Below are positions 1 through 10,233 of a stretch of 64,000 nucleotides of DNA, piece after piece. The stretch covers positions 396,441-460,440 of the forward strand of contig NZ_AUFT01000006.1 of the NCBI RefSeq assembly GCF_000426645.1, written 5' to 3'. Every line of letters starts with the position of its first letter. Position 1 is the first letter of the stretch. This stretch comes from Nakamurella lactea DSM 19367. Its GTDB lineage: Bacteria > Actinomycetota > Actinomycetes > Mycobacteriales > Nakamurellaceae. Both the position numbers and the translations under genes were made by a program. Below the pieces are notes generated by a model. The model was not told the origin of the DNA, ran no database searches, and worked only from the letters and a program-made list of their open reading frames with translations.

Positions 1-584
1 TCACGCAGCGGCATGACGGTCGGGTCCCCCGCGACCTCGGCGATCTGCTGGCGCTCCCGGGCGTCGGCGACTACACCGCCAGGGCGGTGGCCGCGTTCGC
101 CTTCGGCGCCAGGGTTCCGGTGGTCGACACCAACGTGCGGCGGGTGGTCAACCGGCTGGTTCGCGGCATCGACGACGGCGGCCCGGCCGGTGCCGCCGAT
201 CGGGCACTGCTGGCCGAGCTGCTGCCGGCCGACGCCTCGACCGCGGCTGCGCTGTCGGTCGCGTTGATGGAGTTCGGCGCGCTGGTCTGTCGCGCGTCAC
301 CGAAGTGTGATGACTGCCCGGTCCGCGACCGCTGTCGCTGGCTGACCGCCGGGAAGCCGGCGGCTACCGTCACCCGGCGTCCGCAGGCCTGGCACGGCAC
401 GGACCGTCAGGTCCGTGGCCGGATCATGGCCGTGCTGCGGGCATCGCCGGGCCCGGTGCCCACCGCGGACCTTGATGCCGTCTGGCCGGTCGCCGAGCAA
501 CGCCGGCGGTGCCTGGACTCGCTGCTGGCGGACGGCCTTGCCGTGCGACGCGATCCCGATTCGGTCGCTCTCCCCGGCGGGTGA
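1..584 (+). CDS. mutY: A/G-specific adenine glycosylase MutY, 3' part
   Basis: The gene is open from the left edge in the frame starting at base 3 and ends at a TGA at 582-584, leaving about 193 codons. MutY removes adenine mispaired with 8-oxoguanine in base-excision repair. The fragment shows the helix-hairpin-helix region (LPGVGDYTARAV, then VVDTNVRRVVNR, which carries the conserved Asp) and an iron-sulfur cluster loop of four cysteines near bases 288-335. The cysteine spacing reads C-x5-C-x2-C-x5-C, one residue shorter in the first gap than the usual x6. The tail after the cluster is short (about 70 residues) with no obvious Nudix-like recognition domain, as in other actinobacterial MutY proteins. 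In M. tuberculosis mutY also lies near clpC1 and lsr2. Family assignment is confident; the missing N-terminus is outside the window. Confidence 0.93.
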   Translation, partial: TQRHDGRVPRDLGDLLALPGVGDYTARAVAAFAFGARVPVVDTNVRRVVNRLVRGIDDGGPAGAADRALLAELLPADASTAAALSVALMEFGALVCRASPKCDDCPVRDRCRWLTAGKPAATVTRRPQAWHGTDRQVRGRIMAVLRASPGPVPTADLDAVWPVAEQRRRCLDSLLADGLAVRRDPDSVALPGG

Positions 585-657
585 CGGACGGGTTCAACCA
601 AGAGCGCGAACCTCCGTGCGGGGCGCACCACATTCGAATACTTCGGTGGAAATGGTC

Positions 658-686
658 TGGTCAAGAGCCGAAGACAGGTCTACAGT
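658..686 (+). promoter_or_regulatory. candidate promoter of the ABC-2 exporter operon
   Basis: A TGGTCA at 658-663 and a TACAGT at 681-686 are separated by 17 bp. The GTG start at 696 follows only 9 nt after the -10 box and has no Shine-Dalgarno sequence, so the transcript may be leaderless. The same TACAGT hexamer occurs upstream of lsr2 and clpC. Confidence 0.4.
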
Positions 687-695
687 CAACTCCTT

Positions 696-1502
696 GTGCC
701 CCCCGCTCTGAGACCTTGGTTCCGCCTGCTCAGGGCCAGCTTCGCTGCGCAGACCCGGTATCTGCCGGCGGTGGCCGGCGGGCTGATCGCCAACACCACC
801 TTCGGCTTCCTGAAGGCAGCGATGCTGGTCGCCACCGTGCACGCGGCCGGAGGCAGCGTGGCCGGCTACGACCTCGAGTCGATGGTCGCCTATGTCTGGC
901 TGTCCCAGGGTTTGCTCGGCGCGGTTCAGCTCAACGGCACCTCGGAGATCGGCGAACGGGTCCGCACCGGCGAGGTGGCCATCGACTTCGCCCGGCCGTT
1001 GGACATCCAAACATCTTATCTGGCAGCGGATCTCGGCAGGAACCTGTTCAACCTGTCGACCCGATTGTTGCCACCGCTGGTGATCGGCGCCCTCACCACA
1101 GGCCTGCGGCTGCCAACGTCGGCCGGCCCGTACCTGCTGGGCGCGATTGCGGTACTGCTCGGGATGACGGTCTCCTTCTTCGGGCGATATGCGGTGAACG
1201 TCATCGGCTTCTGGCTGGTCGAGGGGCGCGGCCTGCGCAACTTCTACATGATCGTCTCGACCTTCCTGGCCGGCCTGTTCGTTCCGGTCGGGATGTTCCC
1301 CGGTTGGTTGCACACGCTGGCGAACTGCACTCCGTTCCCGTCGATCCTGATGACGCCGATCGACGTGCTGTCGGGCCGGATCGTCGGCGCCGAGGCCGTC
1401 CGAGCCGTTGCCGTGCAGGTGTTCTGGCTCGCCGTCACCTGCGCGATCGGCAGGCTGCTGACCGCGCGTGGCTGGCTCAAGCTGGAGGTGCAAGGTGGTT
1501 GA
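696..1502 (+). CDS. ABC-2 type transporter permease, first subunit
   Basis: A 268-residue integral membrane protein with about six hydrophobic segments (for example around residues 24-45, 110-165, 185-210 and 225-255). It resembles the ABC-2 permeases annotated as DUF990 or viologen/daunorubicin-type exporters, in which two unlike permeases pair with one ATPase. The GTG start at 696 is chosen because the frame opens there and conserved-looking sequence follows at once; there is no convincing ribosome binding site. The 3' end overlaps the next permease by 8 bp, and the ATPase gene follows, so the three form one operon. The substrate cannot be told from the sequence. Confidence 0.85.
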   Translation: MPPALRPWFRLLRASFAAQTRYLPAVAGGLIANTTFGFLKAAMLVATVHAAGGSVAGYDLESMVAYVWLSQGLLGAVQLNGTSEIGERVRTGEVAIDFARPLDIQTSYLAADLGRNLFNLSTRLLPPLVIGALTTGLRLPTSAGPYLLGAIAVLLGMTVSFFGRYAVNVIGFWLVEGRGLRNFYMIVSTFLAGLFVPVGMFPGWLHTLANCTPFPSILMTPIDVLSGRIVGAEAVRAVAVQVFWLAVTCAIGRLLTARGWLKLEVQGG

Positions 1503-2331
1503 TCAGCTCCCCGCGCATGCCGAACCTGGCATCGGCCGGTGGACCCCGTACCGCTCGGTGCTCGCCGCGCGGATCCGGGCGCAACGCAGTTACCGAGCGT
1601 CTTTCGCCATCGACACGGTGTCGGCATTCGTCGCCGGGTTGGTCGAACTGGCCGAGGTCTGGGTGATCTTCCACAACGTGCAGGTACTCGGCGGGCTGGA
1701 TTTCCGGGCGGTACTGCTGGTGTTCGGCCTGGCCAACATCGGCTTTTCCACCGCCGAGGTGATGGTCGGCCACGTGGACACCCTGCCGGCGGTGCTGCGG
1801 GCCGGCACCCTGGACATCTACTACCTGCGACCGCAGCCACTGCTGGCGCAGGTGGTGACCTCGGACGTCCAGCTGCGGCGGCTGGCCAGGGTCGGCGTCG
1901 GGGTGGCCTGCGCCGCGATCGCCTTGTCGGTCAACCACATCCACTGGTCGCAGGCGACGGTCGCGATGATCGTGATCTCGTTGGTGTTCGGCACCGTGAT
2001 CTACAGCTCGCTGTTCGTCACCGCCGGCGGGCTGCAGTTCTTCCTGATCAGCGGGTCGGAGGCCACCGCCGCGTTCGTCTACGGCGGTTCGACCGCTTCC
2101 ACCCAGCCGGCCGCGGTGTGGCCGGGGCCGCTGAAGATCATTTTCGGATTTCTGTTCCCGGTGACGTTCTGCGCGTATCTGCCGGCGCTGGTGATCCTGG
2201 ACCTGCCCGGGCCGCCGATGCTGCCCAGTTGGCTGGCCTGGTTCCTACCGGTGGCGGCGCTCTGGGCGGCCGGTGCCGCGCTGGCGACCTGGCGGCTCGG
2301 TGTTCGGCACTATCAAGGAGGCGGCGGATGA
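1495..2331 (+). CDS. ABC-2 type transporter permease, second subunit
   Basis: A 278-residue membrane protein with about six transmembrane segments, the partner permease of the preceding gene. The frame is open further upstream, but GTG at 1495 is preferred: it has GGAGGTG about 5-12 nt upstream inside the previous gene and overlaps that gene by only 8 bp. The C-terminus meets the ATPase start in an ATGA overlap at 2328-2331, a sign of translational coupling. Family knowledge indicates a heterodimeric membrane channel for an exported substrate; which substrate is unknown. Confidence 0.85.
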   Translation: MVDQLPAHAEPGIGRWTPYRSVLAARIRAQRSYRASFAIDTVSAFVAGLVELAEVWVIFHNVQVLGGLDFRAVLLVFGLANIGFSTAEVMVGHVDTLPAVLRAGTLDIYYLRPQPLLAQVVTSDVQLRRLARVGVGVACAAIALSVNHIHWSQATVAMIVISLVFGTVIYSSLFVTAGGLQFFLISGSEATAAFVYGGSTASTQPAAVWPGPLKIIFGFLFPVTFCAYLPALVILDLPGPPMLPSWLAWFLPVAALWAAGAALATWRLGVRHYQGGGG

Positions 2332-3323
2332 GCATGCGCGGTTCGGCACCGATCATCGAGGCGGAAGGTCTGACCCGTCGGTTCCTGGTGCGGCGCAAGG
2401 GATCCGTCCGGCGAGACACGGTCACAGCGGTGGCCGACATGACGTTCTCCGTCGCTGCCGGCGAGTCGGTCGGCTACATCGGGGCGAACGGAGCCGGCAA
2501 GTCCACCACCATCAAGATGCTGATCGGCATCCTGGTGCCGAGTTCCGGTTCGGCCCGGACCTGCGGGCTGGACCCGCTGCGCCGCCGCAAGGAGCTGGCC
2601 AGGCGGGTGGGAGTGGTGTTCGGCCAACGCTCCCAGCTGTGGTGGGATCTTCCGGTCCGGGAATCGTTCGCCATCCTCGGCGACGTGCACCGGATGCCGA
2701 GCGCCGCCGCCGCGGCCCGCACCGACGAGTTGGCGCAGCAGCTGGACATGACCGGCTATTGGGACACCCCGGTCCGACAGCTGTCACTGGGGCAACGCAT
2801 GCGCGCAGAGATCGCCGCCGCCCTGCTGCACTCCCCCGAGCTGCTCATCCTGGACGAGCCGACCATCGGGCTCGATGTGCTCAGCAAGCAGCGGCTGCGG
2901 GAATTCCTGATCGCCGAACGCGCCGCCAAGGGCACCACCCTGCTGCTCACCACCCACGACATGGGCGACATCGAGCGGCTCTGCAACCGGGTACTGGTGG
3001 TCGATCACGGGACCCTCGCCTATGACGGCAGCCTGCCGGGGCTGGCGGCCACCGTCGGCGCCGGCCGGGTGCTGGTGATCGATCTGGCCACGCCGACGCC
3101 GGACCTGATCGGCATTCCCGGTGTCACCCATCTGGGCAGCGAAGGCGGCGGGCTGCGGCAGCGACTGGCGCTGGCCGGCGACGGCGACCAGCCCGGCGCC
3201 GCCCCCTCGATCCCGGTCGTGCTGGCCGCCGTCTCCGAGCGGGCCGAACTGCGCGACCTGTCCATCGAGGAGCCGGACATCGAGGACGTGGTGCGGCGGA
3301 TCTACACCGCCGCCGAGGGCTGA
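2328..3323 (+). CDS. ABC transporter ATP-binding protein (ABC-2 exporter)
   Basis: This 331-residue ATPase energises the two permeases encoded just upstream. Walker A GANGAGKST lies near residue 50, the signature LSLGQRMRAE near 150-160, and Walker B LLILDEPT near 173-180, followed by the H-loop THD. The ATG at 2328 follows AAGGAGG at 2315-2321 and overlaps the previous stop as ATGA. After the nucleotide-binding domain comes a roughly 100-residue C-terminal extension, common in DrrA/NatA-like exporters. The gene ends just before a 52-bp tandem repeat and a strong hairpin shared with convergent clpC. Confidence 0.92.
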   Translation: MSMRGSAPIIEAEGLTRRFLVRRKGSVRRDTVTAVADMTFSVAAGESVGYIGANGAGKSTTIKMLIGILVPSSGSARTCGLDPLRRRKELARRVGVVFGQRSQLWWDLPVRESFAILGDVHRMPSAAAAARTDELAQQLDMTGYWDTPVRQLSLGQRMRAEIAAALLHSPELLILDEPTIGLDVLSKQRLREFLIAERAAKGTTLLLTTHDMGDIERLCNRVLVVDHGTLAYDGSLPGLAATVGAGRVLVIDLATPTPDLIGIPGVTHLGSEGGGLRQRLALAGDGDQPGAAPSIPVVLAAVSERAELRDLSIEEPDIEDVVRRIYTAAEG

Positions 3324-3346
3324 CGGGCTCGCAACAAGCACGTCGC

Positions 3347-3496
3347 GGGCGGGAACCTACCCTCCGAGTCGGCGGCTCCGACCACAACAACGGCCCACGG
3401 GCGGGGACCTACCCTCCGAGTCGGCGGCTCCGACCACAACAACGGCCCACGGGCGGGGACCAACCCTCCGAGTCGGCGGCTCCGACCACACAACAC
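3347..3496. repeat. 52-bp tandem repeat, 2.9 copies
   Basis: Three direct units start at 3347, 3399 and 3451, an exact 52-bp period, with the third cut short near 3496. The units differ at only a few bases (for example CCTACC versus CCAACC). Each contains GTCGG-CGGCT-CCGAC, able to form a small hairpin. It is non-coding and lies between the convergent ends of the ABC operon and clpC. Confidence 0.9.
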
Positions 3497-3497
3497 T

Positions 3498-3530
3498 AGG
3501 GCCCGCACCCCTGATCGGAGTGCGGGCCCT
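3498..3530. terminator. bidirectional hairpin terminator between ABC operon and clpC
   Basis: A perfect 11-bp stem (AGGGCCCGCAC at 3498-3508, GTGCGGGCCCT at 3520-3530) closes an 11-nt loop. It sits between the convergent 3' ends of the ABC ATPase gene and clpC. There is no clear U-run, as usual in high-GC actinobacteria. Confidence 0.75.
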
Positions 3531-3564
3531 GTCGTGCCGACGTGCTGCGCGGGGCAGCTCAGGA

Positions 3565-6141
<2,577 letters not shown>

Positions 6142-6259
6142 TGAGCACTCCTTCTCCGGCGTGCGCGTCGGTGAACAGCGGAACTGCGTTCGACGTCGGT
6201 GGGCCGGTGAATGTCGTTCACGGACGCTGTCTGCGCCCGCGAATGTCACCCCCACTGTA
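6142..6259 (-). promoter_or_regulatory. clpC leader with candidate -10 box and dyad
   Basis: On the minus strand a TACAGT lies at 6259-6254, and a 15-bp dyad GTGAATGTCGTTCAC (5-bp arms, 5-nt centre) lies at 6207-6221, between this box and the clpC start. No HspR, CtsR or typical ClgR box was recognised. The rest of the 6142-6417 gap shows nothing further. Confidence 0.35.
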
Positions 6260-6417
6260 GTGCGGCACCGGTTCTCCGGAGACCGACGACGATGGTCGTG
6301 CAGTACATCTGACGACGCCGCGCGCACAGCGACGTCATTCGTCTTCAACGCTTCCTGACCCGGTCGCGTTCCGCCAGTTCCTCTGGTACGCCGTGGGCGA
6401 ACAGCTACCGACACCAC

Positions 6418-6447
6418 AGCCCCGTACCGGACGAACCGGACGGGGCT
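6418..6447 (-). terminator. hairpin after lsr2
   Basis: Arms AGCCCCGT (6418-6425) and ACGGGGCT (6440-6447) pair perfectly, and inner CCGG/CCGG (6427-6430, 6436-6439) extends the stem past one bulged A. It starts 35 nt downstream of the lsr2 stop on the minus strand and should isolate lsr2 from clpC. Confidence 0.65.
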
Positions 6448-6481
6448 GGGTGGCTGACGAACTGCCGTGCTGACGAACCGA

Positions 6482-6832
6482 TCAGTGAGCGTCCTCGAAC
6501 GCCTCGACGATGCCGGCGGCGATCCGACCACGGTCGGACACCTCGTATCCCTGCTTGCGGGCCCACTCGCGGATCGCCTGCAGCTGCTCGCGACTGTTGC
6601 GAACCTGGGCGGCGCGTGCGCCGCGCCGTCCACTGCTGCGACGGGCCGACGAGCCGGCGCCGACGTGCCGGGCATGGGCCACGTAATTGGCGAGTGCGTC
6701 GCGCAACTTCTTGGCGTTCTTCTCGGTCAGGTCGATCTCATAGGACGCGCCGTCGAGGGCGAATTCCACGGTTTCCGCCGCATCTGAACCGTCGATGTCA
6801 TCGACGAGTGTGACGGTGGTCTGAGTTGCCAC
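6482..6832 (-). CDS. lsr2: Lsr2-family nucleoid-associated xenogeneic silencer
   Basis: A 116-residue protein matching Lsr2, the actinobacterial H-NS analogue that coats AT-rich DNA and silences acquired genes. The N-terminal dimerisation region (VTLVDDIDGSDAAETVEFALDG) and the C-terminal DNA-binding domain (REWARKQGYEVSDRGRI, with the RGR minor-groove motif near residues 99-101) are both present, joined by an Arg/Ala/Ser-rich linker near 55-75. The start is GTG at 6832, with GGAGG 8 nt upstream. Length is close to the usual 110-115 residues. The neighbouring clpC and lsr2 order is as in mycobacteria. A striking dyad lies in its promoter region. Confidence 0.97.
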   Translation of the reverse strand: MATQTTVTLVDDIDGSDAAETVEFALDGASYEIDLTEKNAKKLRDALANYVAHARHVGAGSSARRSSGRRGARAAQVRNSREQLQAIREWARKQGYEVSDRGRIAAGIVEAFEDAH

Positions 6833-6881
6833 GTTGGGCCTCCATGTCTCAGCGGTGGCTGAGGTAGTTCGGGCAGTTCTC

Positions 6882-6937
6882 GCGAATCACCATGATTCGC
6901 AGCACACACTGTAGAACATGAATTGCCCAGGTGTCGC
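6882..6937 (-). promoter_or_regulatory. lsr2 promoter with a perfect 8-3-8 palindrome
   Basis: On the minus strand GCGACA (6937-6932) and TACAGT (6913-6908) are 18 bp apart, giving a start site near 6901. Immediately downstream, 6882-6900, is the dyad GCGAATCA-CCA-TGATTCGC with perfect 8-bp arms. A weaker GAATTG/CAATTC pair lies at 6920-6943. Confidence 0.5.
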
Positions 6938-7239
6938 CAATTCGGCCGATTTCGCGAACCGGGCCGGTCGGATTCCTCCGTCGTGGCATTCACAGCTCTG
7001 CCCGGTGACCGCCGTCCGTGATGCCTCATATTCATCTGTCCGGTGGCATCGGGTGCCGTAAGCAACGGGATGGTCGCAGTGGTAACAACAGGAATGCCCG
7101 AGCTCGCGGAATCCGCCGAACCGACCTGGCAATCCCCGCAAACTATCCGATCCCGCGGCCTGTTGAGTTCGGTATACATAAGCCGGGATGCGATGAAATG
7201 CAATGCATCTCACAGATGAGGTGACGCCGGTAGGGGCAC
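6938..7239. other. non-coding gap between lsr2 promoter and the NlpC gene
   Basis: About 300 bp without a credible gene. Short frames here have no ribosome binding site and no recognisable product. It is somewhat less GC-rich than its surroundings, especially 7140-7220, but I see no repeat or RNA gene in it. Confidence 0.6.
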
Positions 7240-7258
7240 GGAACCTGCCCGAGGTTCC
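7240..7258 (-). terminator. hairpin after the NlpC/P60 gene
   Basis: A perfect 7-bp stem GGAACCT (7240-7246) / AGGTTCC (7252-7258) with loop GCCCG lies about 10 nt past the stop of the NlpC/P60 gene on the minus strand. Confidence 0.6.
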
Positions 7259-7267
7259 CGGCGAACA

Positions 7268-10114
7268 TCAGCGCCAGTAGCGGTGAACTACCGGATCGAT
7301 GTTGTGGGTGTAGACGGTCCGGACCTGAACCTGCTTGCCGACCGACGGCGCCTGCAGCATGTACGGGACGCCATTGATCCAACCCAGGAAAATGGAGACG
7401 TGACCGGGGTAACCGATGATGTCCCCGGGCTGCGCCCGATCCCACGGGATTCGCTGGCCGCCGGACCGCTGGCTACCCGAATCGGTGCCGGTGGAGAAGC
7501 CGGCCTGATTGAGCACGAACGCCGTCAGCCCCGAGCAGTCGAATCCAACGATGCCCTGGCAGGAATTCGACGAACCGCCCGCCCGTGAACAACCCTGATC
7601 TGGTCCACCGCCATTGGTACCGCCGCCCCAGACGTACGGCAGACCGACCGATGCCAGACCGGCCGCGATACCGCGGGCGACGGCGGAGTTCGGAGCGACT
7701 ATCCGCTGCCCGGCGGCGCCGGCGGCCACGTTCGGACCGCTCGGCAGGGTGACAACGGTGCCGCTCACGGTCGTCGCTGCGGCCACGCCCGCCCCGGTGC
7801 CGCCGAAGTACTTGCCGAACAGCACGAAGAAGTTGCGGTTGCCGTACGAAGAGCACCGGTCACCGGCCGCCGGATAGCTCGCCAGCGATGCGGCGTTCGG
7901 CTGGTACGGCGTGTAGTTGTACAGCGACGCGGTGGCCGCGTTCCGGATGTACACCGGGGCGGAGCCGCAGCCGGATTCCTTGACGTTCCACATCACGTCG
8001 GCGACCTGGCCGGCGCGGTAGTGGTACTTCCCGGGATCAAACTTGTAGCGCGACCACTGCTGGGCCATCCCGTACAGCTGGTTCACGAACCCGGCGTGGG
8101 CCGGATCGCAGTTCGCCGATCCGCCGGGACCGGTGTCCGGGCAGTACCAGCCCCAGGCGGCGTTCCAGCTGGCCTGGGTTGCATCGGACCTGGTGAGCAG
8201 TCCGGCCTCCTTCTGGAGGGTCACGAGCATCACCTGCGGGTTGATGCCGCAGGCCGCTGAGATGCCCGCGATCGCCGTCGCGGCGCTCTGCCGCCCGCCC
8301 GGGTAGGCATCGCAGTACCGGTTCTTCGGCATCGACGGCACGTCGACGGTCAGATTACGAGCACACCAGGCGCCCTGGCAGCTCGCTCCGACGTTGTTCA
8401 GGAAGGCGGCGATCTGGGCCGCCGTCATCGAATCGGTGTCGTAGAAGACCTCGTCGGAGATGATGCTGCCCGGGTCGAACTGGCTCGGCGAACCGCCGGT
8501 CGGCAGGCAGTTGCCGACCGTTGCCGCAGGCGTGCCGGCCGGCACCGCGGTGCTGTTCGGATCGACCGGGTCAGGGGTCTCTGTCGGGTTCGCCGGGAAG
8601 CTCGGCGGTGCCTCGTGCGGATCCGGGTTCGCCGGTGAGTCGCTCGGCGGCGACTCACTGGATGCCGACTTCGTCGGTGAAGACGCACTCGCCGAGGGCC
8701 TGGTTGTCGACGGCTTGCTCGTCGAAGGCTCAGTCGTCGACGGCTCAGTTGTCGACGGCTTGGTCGTCGGAACCGTCGTTGTCGAAGGCTTGGTCGTCGA
8801 GGTGCTCGACTTCGAGGTGCTGGGCTTCGACGTGCTGGGCTTCGACGTGGGGTCTTTCGACGACGTCGGCTTCGAGGTGCTGGTGGTCGAGGTACTCGGC
8901 GGTGGAGTCGTCGTTGAGGTCGTCGCGGAGGTCGTCGTAGTGGTTTCCGCGGGCGTGGATTCCGTCGGGGTGGTTTCGGTCGTCCCCGTCGGCGTGCTCG
9001 TCGTCGTGGGGTCTGTCGACGAACTCGTCGTTGTCGGAACGGACTCCGTGGCGCTGTCGGCCGGAGTGGCCGAATCGGTCGGGGCCTTATCCGAATCAAC
9101 TGTGTCCGAATTGACCGTGTCCGCACCAGCGGTATCCGAGCCGGGCGCGTCCGAGCCGACGGGCACGATCGCCTGCTGGCCGCGCAGGCGATAGCCGGGC
9201 TGGGACGCTCCGGCGGCCGCGGGCGGGGAGCCGCTGTCGGCGGCCGGGGCGGCCACCTCCGGCGGTGGTGTCACGGTGGTCGCCGGCGACATGATCAGGC
9301 CGCCGAGGACGCTGCCGAGCAGGACGGTGAGGGTCTGCTCGACGAAGCCGGTGGCGATCGCAGCGGGGCTGACGGACCGCTCGGTGGCGGCGGTGACCAG
9401 CCGCATGGTCAGCGTCGCGATCCGGGAGGCGGAGGCGGTGCTGTCGTCGGTGACAACGCCGGCCAGCTGGGTGGAGAGCGCGGCATATTTGGTGACCCCG
9501 GCCTTGGCCGACGGCCCGACGACCAGTGCCGCGAGTTCCGCGTCGGAGCGCGGATCGTCTTGATAGCCAGGAACCTGGACGGTCAGCCGTTCGAAGAATG
9601 CCCTGGTTGCCGCTACCGGATCCGACCGGTCGGCCAGCACCGGAGCGGCGGCGGCGACCGCGCTCAGCGGCTGGGCGAACAGCCCGACCGTCGCGCCGTT
9701 GCGGTACTGGGGATCGAGTCCGGAGGCGTTCATTGCGGCAGCCACCGCGATCCGCACGGATCGATCGGTGAGATGCCGGGCGGCCGACACGTCGGCGATG
9801 GTCTGGGCCGTGGCGATCTGGGCCGCCGTCAGCCGCACGCCGCCGAATACGAACGGGTCGGTCGCTGCGTAGTGGGAGTTCGCCGTCCAGCACTGGGTGA
9901 GTGAGCCGGTGGCCGGCGCCGGCAACGGTGCCGCCTCGACGGCCGGCGCGGCGAGCACACCGACGACGACGGCCAGGGTTCCGGCAGCGGCCATCGCCTT
10001 GTGCCGCCAGTCCGACCGGGCCGAGTGTCCGGTGGTCCTTCGCAACCGCATTTTTGTGGCAACCCGTCCGTTCGAGGTCCGCTGTTCCGGGTCCTTCGCA
10101 CTATTCAACCGCAC
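7268..10114 (-). CDS. secreted NlpC/P60 cell-wall hydrolase with Ser/Thr-Pro linker
   Basis: A 948-residue exported protein. A hydrophobic signal segment lies near residues 40-62, followed by an Ala-rich helical region to about 300 and a very Thr/Ser/Pro-rich linker near 308-531. A roughly 220-residue Cys-containing domain follows (MTAAQIAAFLNN, then LVTLQKEAGLLT, then WGWYCPD), of the kind labelled hemagglutinin in actinobacteria and perhaps lysozyme-like. The C-terminal NlpC/P60 peptidase domain has the nucleophile Cys in FDCSG (near 859) and the His in PGHVSIF (near 904). The family cleaves peptide stems of peptidoglycan. The start is uncertain: GTG at 10114 or ATG at 10051 (residue 22), neither with a good ribosome binding site. 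The linker probably spans the wall and may be glycosylated; both are inference. Confidence 0.88.
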   Translation of the reverse strand: MRLNSAKDPEQRTSNGRVATKMRLRRTTGHSARSDWRHKAMAAAGTLAVVVGVLAAPAVEAAPLPAPATGSLTQCWTANSHYAATDPFVFGGVRLTAAQIATAQTIADVSAARHLTDRSVRIAVAAAMNASGLDPQYRNGATVGLFAQPLSAVAAAAPVLADRSDPVAATRAFFERLTVQVPGYQDDPRSDAELAALVVGPSAKAGVTKYAALSTQLAGVVTDDSTASASRIATLTMRLVTAATERSVSPAAIATGFVEQTLTVLLGSVLGGLIMSPATTVTPPPEVAAPAADSGSPPAAAGASQPGYRLRGQQAIVPVGSDAPGSDTAGADTVNSDTVDSDKAPTDSATPADSATESVPTTTSSSTDPTTTSTPTGTTETTPTESTPAETTTTTSATTSTTTPPPSTSTTSTSKPTSSKDPTSKPSTSKPSTSKSSTSTTKPSTTTVPTTKPSTTEPSTTEPSTSKPSTTRPSASASSPTKSASSESPPSDSPANPDPHEAPPSFPANPTETPDPVDPNSTAVPAGTPAATVGNCLPTGGSPSQFDPGSIISDEVFYDTDSMTAAQIAAFLNNVGASCQGAWCARNLTVDVPSMPKNRYCDAYPGGRQSAATAIAGISAACGINPQVMLVTLQKEAGLLTRSDATQASWNAAWGWYCPDTGPGGSANCDPAHAGFVNQLYGMAQQWSRYKFDPGKYHYRAGQVADVMWNVKESGCGSAPVYIRNAATASLYNYTPYQPNAASLASYPAAGDRCSSYGNRNFFVLFGKYFGGTGAGVAAATTVSGTVVTLPSGPNVAAGAAGQRIVAPNSAVARGIAAGLASVGLPYVWGGGTNGGGPDQGCSRAGGSSNSCQGIVGFDCSGLTAFVLNQAGFSTGTDSGSQRSGGQRIPWDRAQPGDIIGYPGHVSIFLGWINGVPYMLQAPSVGKQVQVRTVYTHNIDPVVHRYWR

Positions 10115-10233
10115 TAGGCCGATGAGCGCGCGGGCATCACCCAGATGATGATCTCCATCGCCCGATGGATACCGAGCGACCCCCTCGATCCGGTGAGTCG
10201 CCCCGACCGCCCGGCGGAGGGGACACTGGTCGG

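Noticed and set aside
3347..3496. Possible CRISPR array
   Set aside because: The repeats are directly adjacent at a 52-bp period with no unique spacers and no cas genes nearby.
6938..7239. Small genes in the lsr2-NlpC gap
   Set aside because: Frames such as those near 7018-7224 lack ribosome binding sites, typical third-position GC and recognisable products.
8460..9194. Plus-strand frame with repeated VVDGSVVEG-type residues
   Set aside because: It arises from the Thr/Ser codon repeats of the NlpC/P60 linker on the other strand.
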